From NCBI GenBank assembly GCA_013368325.1, contig JAACJK010000083.1:1-28962 (forward strand): a stretch of DNA of 28,962 nucleotides, given 5' to 3'. Positions 10,301 through 18,693 of the stretch are shown here, one piece after another (the stretch's first letter is position 1; every line of letters begins with the position of its first letter). This DNA comes from Ephemerocybe angulata (Eukaryota > Basidiomycota > Agaricomycetes > Agaricales > Psathyrellaceae). The position numbers and the translations under genes are program-made. Below the pieces are notes generated by a model, which worked only from the letters and a program-made list of their open reading frames with translations, ran no database searches and was not told the origin of the DNA.

Positions 10301-11656
10301 CGAACGGACAGACGGGCGAAGGCGAACGAACGAACGAACGAATGAACGAAAGAGAGTCAAGAAGAGTCAAGAAGAAAGGCGAACGAGCGCGAAAGAGAAA
10401 GAGAAAGAGAAAGAGAAAGAGGAGAAAAGAGTCGAAATATCAGGGAAGGAACGAAAGCGAACGAACGGCGGCGACAGATCGAACAACCCAACATACGAGA
10501 AAGACCCGTGTACACCCGCTCACACGCGCACAGACGGACGGACGATAGACGCCTTCATTATCGAGAACACGTCCGTCCACCTGCACCACGATCACCAGCA
10601 CCACGACCAAGGTAAAGAGCGCGTGGAGGGGATCGGGAAGGGTGAGGGTGAAAAGGGAGAGAGAGCGGGCCGCATCGAAGGCCCATGCACGATCGACGGA
10701 CGGAAGGGCAGAAGAACGGTACGAGTATGAGTACCCATGCCTCGCCCATCCCGAAGGCCCGAAGGCCCGAGGCGCACGCCCACACATACCCAAACACCAG
10801 CCGTCGCCGTTAACGAACGGACGAACGATAAGAACAAGGCGAGCGCGGAAGAGAACAGAAGGGAAAGAAAGATCGATACACACCCTAATATGAGCCTTAA
10901 TCTCCGCCCCAAGCTTCCTCAAATGCTCGACAATGCTACTATCAACCGTGCGCCCGAGGTTGGCGTGCTGGTCCGCAATCGTGCGCGTCTTGTCGCGGAT
11001 GTTGTAGAAGACGTCCTGCGGGCGGAGAGCGTCAGCTCTCACTCATTCGGGGGTTCGTTCGGGGTGTTCGGATAGGGGTTTTGTAGAAAAGGAGTAGGAG
11101 CAGGGATAGGAGGGATGGGAGAGGGGGAGAGGAGGAGGAGTAGGAGAAGGAGAAAGGAGAAAGGGGTGAGAAGGAAAGGAAGGAAAAGTACCTGGAGCCC
11201 GCCCTCGCCGAGGAACTGGTTCCCGCTCTTGAACGGCACCTGGATGAGCCCCGCGAGTTTCACCATCTCCTTTGCCGTGTTGTTCTGGATGTCCGCGATG
11301 CCCTACACCAAGGTTCAAAACAACGTCAGCCATCTATCCATTCAACCAACCATCCAACCATCACCCCCTCCACCCCCTCCCCCTCAACTCCCCACACAAG
11401 AAAGAAGCCCACGCACCTCAAAATACGCCGTCAACTGCTTCACAATCGCCTTCCACGCCACAAACCGCTCAATGAGCACATCCGCCGGCTTCAAATCCTG
11501 CAGCTCGATGTTCTTCTTGATGAGGCTCTGGCTCTTGCTGAGCCCGGTCCCCGCGGAGCCTCTCGAGGCGCGGGAGGCGCGGGAGGCACGCGAGGGTGCG
11601 CGGGCGAGGTTGCCGCCTGAGGAGGAGGCAGACGGCCCGAGGTCGGTGGGGTTCAT
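7389..11656 (-). CDS. Slm1/Slm2-like F-BAR and PH domain protein (TORC2/eisosome adaptor)
   Basis: Seven minus-strand exons (11417-11656, 11192-11302, 10884-11015, 10045-10184, 8363-9000, 7916-8274, 7389-7847) join in phase into 692 residues, close to yeast Slm1. Residues 1-45 are Ser/Arg-rich (PSRASRASRASRGSAG). About 47-290 is a helical F-BAR-like region with ADVLIERFVAWKAIVKQL and DKTRTIADQHANLG. About 323-455 is a PH domain (SYKEGYYVLTPAGFLHEF to MMEWWNDMRML). The tail is acidic, then Gly/Tyr/Pro-rich. Slm proteins bind PI(4,5)P2 at the plasma membrane and carry TORC2 signals to Ypk-type kinases. Introns are 114, 176, 699, 1044, 88 and 68 nt; the 699- and 1044-nt ones are exceptional here and full of repeats. 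An in-frame ATG at 11926 would add 90 His/Thr-rich residues; I prefer 11656. The last ~40 codons are uncertain because of a C6 run (see findings). Confidence 0.85.
9440..9935. repeat. ~275-bp degenerate tandem duplication inside the Slm1-like intron
   Basis: AGACACCTGCACC recurs at 9459 and 9733 (step 274), ACCCAACCAT at 9596 and 9871 (step 275), and CAAACCACCG and ACAAGGGA recur at matching offsets. Two diverged copies can be followed over about 220 bp each. A further related stretch (CACCACCTCTC) occurs at about 9360 and 9950. The repeat is not in any exon. Confidence 0.65.
10001..10018. repeat. (AACG)n microsatellite beside the exon 4 donor
   Basis: Four to five AACG units end about 25 bp from the 10045 exon boundary, inside the 1044-nt intron. 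The same tetranucleotide recurs in the neighbouring 699-nt intron, so exon 4 is flanked on both sides by related repeats. Confidence 0.6.
10240..10345. repeat. CGAA/GAAC-rich low-complexity tract
   Basis: CGAA words follow one another at 4- to 12-bp steps, including an uninterrupted GAAC run at 10324-10340. It is the same motif family as the 10001-10018 run on the other side of exon 4. Confidence 0.6.
10391..10420. repeat. (GAAAGA)5 hexanucleotide repeat
   Basis: Five perfect GAAAGA units lie inside the 699-nt intron. On the transcribed strand this is a pyrimidine tract (TCTTTC)5, so it may also act as a polypyrimidine feature during splicing. Confidence 0.75.
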
Positions 11657-13492
11657 GCTGGGGGTGTGGGGGTTCGGTGCGTCGGTGGTGTGGTGTGGTG
11701 TTGAATGTTGGTGTTGGTGGTGGTGGTGGCGTTGGTGTGGTGGTGGTGATACCGGCGTGCGTTGTGTATCGCCGAGAGTGTCGTGGTTTGAGAGAACGTA
11801 GGTGAAGAGATGGTTTGAAATGAAGAAGAAGCGAAACAGGCAGGCGCGGGCGAAACGAAACCGCCCGTGTCTACGATCTCGTGGAAAGGAGCAAGGAAAG
11901 GAAAGGAAAGGAACGTCACCGCCCAACCAAAGCTGACGTCACACTGCCCCTAACCCTCCCCCTTTCAAATTCCCACCCCCACGGGCCGGCCGGTTATCAA
12001 CAGAGGTCCCGCTCGGGCCTCAGGACGACTTCCAGGGCGTAGGGTCGGTCGGTCGATCGTCTAGTTAGGCGGATTATTAGAGGGAGTAGAGAGAGTTGGA
12101 TTTGTTATAGCTTGTGCTTGAAAGGCTTTGTGCATAATACATAGTGGGCTTACAAGTTACTAATATTATTATCGAGCCCTTTTGGCAGGTTGCGCCCCGG
12201 AGGAAAAAATGAACGCGGTATACATATCTAGGTTCGATTATATTGCACTTCTGTCTGGGGAAATGCAAGGCCAATCTTCTTCCAAATAGCTAGCGTACAA
12301 TGGAATAAATCTAGGGTGATCCGGCATGAGGCTGGCTATAGTCGTCTGTCTATCAACTTGCTATCAACCTCGCGCATTGACAGGATGGATAGTCGAGTCC
12401 CCGGATTGCATGGCAGTGACACGAAGCAGAGGCGCGGGGGAGAGTCGTTCGCAGCCGAGAAAACAGCTCATCAAACAAACGTACGTACATCCTGTCTGCG
12501 ACTTCAATCGTGCAGCCACCAACGAGTGCCCAGTTCTCAACGAAGCAGCTCCGAGTCAACTCCCGCCAGCAATTAAAGAAAGCGCAAATCATCCAAAAAT
12601 CATCCAGTCCTGCCGGCCGGCCGCTCGGCGCCCGCGCATCCGCAAGTCGTTCGTTCAATCGCTATCACGATAAGTAATGCCCACTTGACGGCCGGCGTCC
12701 AGCATGCTGTCCTGTGATTTGGCGCACTGTGTCGCACTGTCGGTGATGATGTGCTTCTCAATACGTCCGTCTGGCAAGGGTCTCAAGAAATCCAGCAGGG
12801 AGAAGGATTCCGGAATCCGAATTACTTACCACCTGTAACTCGACCCATTGGGTGAGGTCGCGAGAATCAATCATCCTGACGTGGTCGGTCGGTCATTGGC
12901 CAAGCATTGTCTCAATCGTTTGTTTGATCAATTATCATATCATGTCTTAGAATAGTTCTTGCGCGCTCTGAACTTATCTTTTAAATCTGAAATGGGGTCG
13001 ATGCACCGAGTTACGTTACACACAAGGGGCATTGCGCCTTTTCACATAGAAAAAAACCTTGAGGGAAGCGTGGGACTTTCAGGAATGTTCTGTATCGCCA
13101 TCCACAGGCGTGAAAGGATGGACTTTCGAGATATTTCTCGTTGAGAATTTCGCGTCGCAAAACGAATCCATTCCTTAAGCTTTCAGAACGTGAAAATAGC
13201 GCTCAAAACAATGACATTTACATGTCTATTCCAACACGGTTTCACTTGGGAAGTAATATAACATTTCTTGGGTCTGAAAAGGCGAGTAAATTACTGAGAA
13301 GTCCAAATGTTCCTACAGACTTCCGCGTGAAATTTGGTTCATGGAAATGAGATGCTTTCGGTAGGAGAAATCCGTAGGAAATCCTTCAGAAAGGGCCTGG
13401 ATCGGCCAGGCATGAGGCAGCACGGCCGCTGGCGGAGTTGAAGTACCGATGCCGGCCTGGATCTGGAGCTGGAAGCGGCCGAAGCTCCCTGC
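11657..13492. other. Long intergenic interval without a recognisable gene
   Basis: This spans the divergent upstream regions of the Slm1-like gene and the HMG-box pseudogene. Near 11670-11760 there is a GGTGTGGTG/GGTGGT-rich tract (5' UTR of the Slm1-like gene on the other strand), and near 12045-12060 and 12885 short GGTCGGTCG repeats. From about 12900 to 13300 the DNA is AT-richer. I found no supported coding sequence or tRNA-like structure. Confidence 0.5.
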
Positions 13493-15512
13493 TTGGACTC
13501 CGACAAAGCGGAGCGTGAATGTGATTTTGAGGTGATTTGTTCTGATTTCTGTGTGATTAGCGCCGATTACCATCCGACAGTCCTTACTCGTCCCCCTCCT
13601 ACTCTCCCTTCGAGCCCGACCACAATCTGTTCGCTTCCTACACCCTCCAGCAACCACCCTCAATACACAGGCTCCTTCACCCCGGACTCGCTGCGTTCCG
13701 CATCCCCCACGCCCTCGATGCACAAGCGCCGAAAATCCTCGATAGGACCGAGCATCGGCCCAGAAGGGCGACGAGGTCTACATCAAGCCCCCCAAGAACT
13801 CGTTCATCTTCTTTCGACGGAAGTGCTGCGAGGATAGCAACGTCAAGCCGATCTCAGCAAGAAGATCAGCCAGCGCAGTGGAAGAGCCTCCCCGCTGAGG
13901 ACAGGAAGAACTGGGAGAACCTCGCGAAGGAGAAGAAAAGGAGGTCGAGGTATCAGGAGGCCTCCCTGCCCGTCGTGCACCGCCTGTATCCCCAGGCTGC
14001 GTCTGAGGATACGGTTCCCCTCGCGGCTTCGACTGGGTACCGAGTGCATCTTACGCTCCCCCTTCGATGGCCACGAGCCAGTTCAACCCCAATCTTGTCG
14101 TGAGTGCCCTGTTTTCCGCACCTCCTTCGACGCTAACCTCTCCACCATCCCAGTCGATGGAGTATATGCAGAACCTCTTCAACCAAGTTGAACCAACCTC
14201 CCCAGCTTCGCTCGTGCTCCTCTCCCACATCACCCCTAGCAACGATCGCATCCTCTCGCCCCTCGAACGTATATCTGCCCTCGTCTGGCTCCATCCTCAG
14301 GCTCATCAAGTCACCCCCTCGTCCGCAGGGCTCCCCTACTCCTTCCATACCTCGCTGCAGCCTCCCAACTACTTCGAGTCGCTGGGCCCGCTCGATCCGC
14401 TCGACCCCAATCTTTCGACATCGTAGGTGGAGCTCGTCCTTCCCGCGGAGCTGCACCACAAGAGCAGACGCAGCAGGTCTCAGCCAGTACAGCTGGTAGA
14501 ATGGCGCGCCCGCGACAACAACTGGGTTCCTCAGCTCGATCTCCCCGCGTTCCTCGGCGAGCAGCCCGGAGGATGGTGTGAAGATCTTCGTGCCCCAGCA
14601 GCAGTCGGCGTCGCGCTACCAGGAGATCTCGCTCCCCGCCGTGCACCACCTCCATCCTCAGGCTGCGTCTGAGGATACGGGTCTCCTTGGTCCTCTCCTC
14701 GCGAAAATGCCCTCCGAAAACCTCGGGAACGGCTTCGATTGGGTACCGAGTGCATCGTACGCTCCCCTTCGTTGGCCACGAACCAGTTTAACCCCAACTT
14801 CGTCGTGAGTACTCCGTTTATTGTACCGTTTTCAAAGCTGACGTTGCTACCATCCCAGTCGATGGAGTACATTCAAAACCTCTTCAACCAACCTCCCCAA
14901 CTCCGCCGATCGTCGCTTACACCCCTCTCTCACCTCACCCCGAACAACGGCCCTATCCTCTCGCCCCTCGAACGGATCTCAGCCCCCTCATCCGGCTCGT
15001 CCTCAGGATCGTCAAGTCCCGCTTCACCTGTCAACGGTCCCTTCACCCCCTCCTCTGCGGCGCTCCCTTACTCCTTCCACACCTCGCACCTCGTTGCAGC
15101 CGCCCAACGACTTCGAGTTGCTGGGCCCGCTCGACCCCACTCTTTCGACATCGCAGGCGGAACTCGACCTCCATGGGGAGCTGCACCACCAGGAGCCGAC
15201 GCAGCAAGACTTCAGCCAGTACAGCTGGGGATGGAACGGCGCGCCGGCGATGCTCGATAACAACTGGGACTTGAGCTCGATCTCCCCCGCGTTCCTCGGC
15301 GAGCAAGCCAACGGCTTCAGCAACAATGGCATCGCGAACGGGAAGATGAACTTCAATCAGGACGAGCTCTGCGGTACGGCCTCGAGTTCGGCTCGGATTT
15401 CAGCCAGGCGTTGGACGGTGGGGCGTACGGTGCTGGGAGCGACCCGACGCTGATCGGCGGGCACTACGACGAGCACATGTTGGGAGCGGCGTTCACTGTG
15501 TATCGAGGATAG
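13493..15512 (+). pseudogene. Frame-broken HMG-box transcription factor gene with duplicated C-terminal half
   Basis: A Ser/Pro-rich lead-in (ending SPTPSMHKRRKSSIG) precedes an HMG box split over three frames: DEVYIKPPKNSFIFFRRK at about 13769-13822, DLSKKISQR near 13850, and WKSLPAEDRKNWENLAK from about 13888. Each change needs one base. The order (IKPPKNSFIFFR, ISKKIS..WKSLP, Tyr-rich end) is that of MATA/HMG-box DNA-binding domains, which bend DNA and often control mating or fruiting in fungi. Downstream, the C-terminal half occurs twice, each copy with a 54-nt intron (14100-14153 and 14805-14858) before SMEY[MI]QNLFNQ. The second copy continues through FSQYSWGWNGAP and SSISPAFLGEQ and, after one more frame change near 15370, ends ...GAAFTVYRG at TAG 15510-15512. 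No complete HMG protein can be read without correction. The true 5' end is unknown. Confidence 0.6.
13957..15310 (+). repeat. Tandem duplication within the HMG-box gene (~0.67-0.73 kb unit)
   Basis: GCTGCGTCTGAGGATACGG is at 13997 and 14662 (step 665), the acceptor-proximal TCGATGGAGTA at 14154 and 14859 (step 705), and CAGTACAGCTGG at 14485 and 15217 (step 732). Increasing steps reflect indels, which with the many substitutions imply an old duplication. The unit runs from just after the HMG box to the LPAFLGEQ/SPAFLGEQ region. The second copy has no HMG box. Confidence 0.75.
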
Positions 15513-16269
15513 GATGGTTGGATGCTGTGCGTTTGTTTTTTTCGTTTCTGAGTCTGATATCATATACGTCGTTTATTCGCGCTTACCTCGACCCATCCCC
15601 TTCACGTTCTCCTTTCACCTCCACTTCGTCCTTGTTCGTTGACCTAGAATCCCGGGGCGAGCGTTCGTCGATCGCTCGGCTTGGTGTGTTTCATATACCT
15701 TCTGTTTTTTATCGATGTACTTTTACTTTCGCGTCAGTTCGTCAGTTCTCTTCTCTTTCTTCGATGTCTTTGTATCATCACCCACCTTCCTTTCAATCCC
15801 TTCCTTTCAATCCCTTCCTCCCCCTTTCCCCTCTACTTCCTATCGATTGGTCGTCGTGATGCAGAACGCGCGTGCTGGATACCCCGAGACGATCGATTCG
15901 ACTCCGCGGCCGGATGCGTCTCGACGACCATCCGCTATACCAACTCCCTCCTTCCGCCTTCACGTTCTTCGCCCTCGCATACCTGCTTATATCTCTCCTC
16001 ACCACCGCATCTTTCATTCCACCTCTCGCGCTCGCTGAGAGCCACTTGCTACGAGCATTCATGATCACAATAATCATTTTTTTTGCATTCGTTCGATATA
16101 TTTCGCGCTCGCGCATCTTCAAACTATCTTGAATCTCGCCATAACCATGTAGTAACCCCTCCCATGCTATATAATACATTCTGTTTACAAACTATTGGGT
16201 ATCTACCGTAAGATTACGCGCCCTAGGGCCTGTGCAGTACAAAAAATGAGCCTCATAACCTATACCAAC
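15513..16269. other. Pyrimidine-rich convergent 3' interval
   Basis: The plus strand is rich in C and T, with a short direct duplication of CCTTCCTTTCAATC at about 15787-15815. Open frames here are compositional and have no recognisable domain. It should hold the 3' ends of the HMG-box locus and of the minus-strand gene at 16270. Confidence 0.45.
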
Positions 16270-16989
16270 TTAGTTTCGGTTCTTCAAATCCCTGATAAGT
16301 TGAACGATACTGGCCATGTCGCCGAAGAAGGCCACAACCCCCTTCACAACCGTGCACACCCGCTCAAAATCCTGCCAAAGCTTCACTGGCAGTCGTGCCA
16401 ACCCCTTCGCCTCGTCCGAGTTGCCGTCGGGCCCCATTTCGACGTCCCTAGGCAGGGTGAGTAATCGTTGCCACTGAGTGTTGAACATAAACTAACCTTT
16501 CGTGCTGGCCGTCCCTTGCTCTGGATCCATCTTGGCTGGACCGGTTGCGACCTTCGATGAGGTGGACGAGTCTCCTGCGGATCTCGCCCCTCTCGATCAT
16601 CTGCGCCTTGGTTTGCCGCTCGTGGAAGCGAGCCCATGCCGAGACCGACCTGCGCCCAAACCCTCCCCTCCCATTCACCTTCGCCTTCGCGATCTTTCTT
16701 TCGGTCACGCCCAGACCCTGCACGCGCCCAAGACCATCGTCGTTCAACTGCTGTGAAGGGTCTTCCACCGCCGCCCTCTCGTCCTGCTCGTCCATGCGCT
16801 CCGTCCGTTCGCGGTCGAGCTTGCGCAGCGGAATAGGCGATCCAGATCGGCCTACTTCTTGTTTTCGCGCCAGAGTTATCCTGCATCGTCACGGCCAATA
16901 TGTCAGTAACACTGCTTGAGGTCGAAAATCTGGGGCACTCACCTGTTTGGAGCGCCCCGACCCTTTCCTTGAACGTTCTCCCGCTTCAT
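16270..16989 (-). CDS. Small basic protein of unknown function
   Basis: Three exons (16943-16989, 16497-16880, 16270-16447) with GT-AG introns of 62 and 49 nt join in phase into 202 residues starting MKRENVQGKGRGAPNR. Third-position GC is high throughout and there are no stops, which supports real coding. The N-terminal half is strongly charged (LDRERTERMDEQDERAA, then VTERKIAKAKVNGRGGFGRR), the middle looks helical (WARFHERQTKAQMIERGEIR), and the C-terminus is amphipathic/hydrophobic (ERVCTVVKGVVAFFGDMASI) before a terminal DLKNRN. I do not recognise the family. There is no signal peptide or clear membrane span. The ATG at 16987-16989 is the first in frame and has a purine-free but pyrimidine-rich leader typical of fungal genes. 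Confidence 0.65.
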
Positions 16990-17109
16990 ATGGACAGGAA
17001 GGAAGTGGAGGATGGAGCGCAGTGGGGCCCGGGGTCGCGTTGGAAGTCGTTGAGGTGCAGGAGACAGATTAATCGTGCTGTGATGTGATTTTCTCGCCTT
17101 ACCCAAGGG

Positions 17110-17700
17110 TTATGTAAATGCTGAATTAGGCGCTGACCCCTTTAAACCCTCCATAGCGGGACACGCACAGTTTTCTTCGCTCGACTTCAACATTCCTGTC
17201 GTCTTATACACGCAACTTCTTTGATAGGCCCTCACAGGAGTGAGTTTAGATGGGTGAGATCAAGGTGAGTCCGGCGCTCTGACGGTGACTGACCGGTTAT
17301 TCCTGATTGCAGGCCCTTATCATCTTGCAGGCGACCAGATTTCTTGCGAACGAGTGATCTAGGGACGTGCATGGCGAAGTTGAGTCGGCAGACGTTGGAG
17401 TTGGGGTGTAGGGCGCTCCTTGTCAAAGAAAGGAGTTCTGAGAAGTCGCCATGTTACCGAGAAGTAAGTAAGGAGTTCGACGGAACTTGGACATAGGGTG
17501 ATGGAAAGTGTACCTGTTCCTGAACAGATCGAGTCTGGCACGGCACCTCCGCGTTCTCTTCCAAATTAGCTACGTCGGCTGTCCCAGCAAAAGCACAGAT
17601 CTCGGTGCATCGAGTCCACACGCAGACTCGCCTGTATTCCACCTCATGGGGCCGATGACCGTAGGGTGTTGTTGAGCAAAAACTGGGCTTACCTGACTTA
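17110..17700. other. Interval with weak, unresolved coding signals
   Basis: A CT-rich stretch (17155-17225) looks like a plus-strand core promoter or 5' UTR. It is followed by ATG at 17250, five codons and a clean-looking 48-nt GT-AG intron (17265-17312, with CTGAC branch). The spliced frame closes after 19 codons, so it is either a leader peptide or non-coding. A second possible plus-strand unit starts at ATG 17371 and would splice from GTAAGT near 17462 to CAG at about 17527, coding about 44 residues. Neither resembles a known protein. Confidence 0.2.
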
Positions 17701-17718
17701 AACGCCCGTATCGGGCTA

Positions 17719-17786
17719 GGGTTAGGGTCCGGATTCGGGATTCGGGATTCGTGGGTTAGGGTCCGGATTCGGGATTCGGGATTCGT
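17719..17786. repeat. Two tandem 34-bp units containing TTAGGG
   Basis: Unit 1 (17719-17752) and unit 2 (17753-17786) are identical over nearly their full length. Each starts with GGGTTAGGGTCCGG and continues with three GGATTCG-type 7-bp sub-repeats. TTAGGG is the telomeric hexamer of most fungi, but here it occurs only once per 34-bp unit. On the minus strand the units supply CCCTAACCC words next to a possible acceptor. Confidence 0.75.
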
Positions 17787-17841
17787 GTTCTCGCTCCATA
17801 CCTCGCTCGTCAACACACTATCGGCCGTCTTCGCCCAATAA

Positions 17842-18536
17842 TCAACATCTAGACTATCCTCTACGTCGCTATCGCCAAAATCGAAAGACGCGGCTGCTTC
17901 CTCTCCAAACGCAACAGCGTCAAAGTCCCTTGCTGCTTCTGTGGGATCCTCGTGCACCAAATCTCCCTCAACATTTCGCTCTCGTCCCAGGTGTGCTCTA
18001 CGACTCTTTCTCGTCGACGCAGCTTGTTCCCGGCGCGAAGACCCTTCGTCGCTCTCCTCCGACCCCTCCGACTCTTCCAACGAGTCCGGGAGCCTCCACA
18101 TCCAGACGCCCGACGACCAGCACTGGCTCAACATGAAGCGCTCCTGCAAGAGCTGGATAGGAAAGAAGAGGCCGGGGTCCCTGAAACAAAGGAAGGACAA
18201 GACCATCGTGGACTCGCCTGTTTCCCACTGGGAACCTTTGGAGCCGCATACGGCCCATGACGCCGACCCTCCTCTTTCTCCGACTTCGAATTTGTGTCAC
18301 CGTCTGACCCCATCAGCGCGCCGAGTCAATCGCCGACGACGTCCACCCCTCCATCTCCGGCATTGGCTTTGAGTAACTTCTCAGTCTTGATCAGGAATGG
18401 CCTCGTCCGATCGGCAGCACGACCTTCGCCGTTTATTCAGCCGCCCTCAGGGCCCATCTACCCTCGTTCGTGCAATACCAAGGCAGACGCAAGAACCCAG
18501 GGAACGTATCCGTGTCGCATCGTCCGCGAGGTGTGA
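17842..18536 (+). pseudogene. Possible fragment of a Ser/Pro-rich protein
   Basis: The plus-strand frame from 17842 to about 18290 has high third-position GC and encodes Ser-rich sequence, then LSSDPSDSSNESGSLHIQ, DDQHWLNMKRSCKSWIGKKR and KDKTIVDSPVSHWEPLEP. A second plus frame (to 18536) then encodes SDFEFVSPSDPISAPSQSP and SPALALSNFSVLIRNG. Both look like disordered fungal regulatory protein. The one-base frame difference and absence of a start suggest a decayed or mis-assembled gene. A competing minus-strand ORF (17454-18206) contains an acidic stretch but has lower third-position GC. I cannot choose with certainty. Confidence 0.3.
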
Positions 18537-18693
18537 GTGAGGACCAGCGCCTCCCCCTCCTCCCACTCAGGCATGACAATCCTCTTGTGCCGCATGCGTC
18601 GTCGAGTGCGCTGTGCCCGTCGAAAAACGATAATGATGTGCCGCTATATATACAATCAAGAAAAAGAACATGAACAAAGCGTTTATACAGAAT

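Larger units (their letters stand above)
10185..10883 (-). other. 699-nt repeat-filled intron of the Slm1-like gene
   Basis: This interval separates the exons ending in IKAHIR and starting NVQNDTGKL, which read as continuous F-BAR sequence. It begins with GTGTGT and ends in CCGCAG on the minus strand. Contents include CGAA-rich blocks (about 10240-10345) and a GAAAGA hexanucleotide run. No exon-like conserved segment is apparent within it. Confidence 0.7.

Noticed and set aside
15681..16132. Hydrophobic plus-strand ORFs suggesting membrane proteins
   Set aside because: They arise from C/T-rich DNA that codes Leu/Phe/Ser/Pro in every frame; no start context or homology.
17719..17786. Telomere array
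   Set aside because: Only one TTAGGG per 34-bp unit and no continuous hexamer run.
17454..18206. 250-codon minus-strand ORF with an acidic stretch
   Set aside because: Third-position GC is lower than for the overlapping plus-strand frames, and it reads through the 34-bp TTAGGG repeat; not convincing as a gene, though not excluded.
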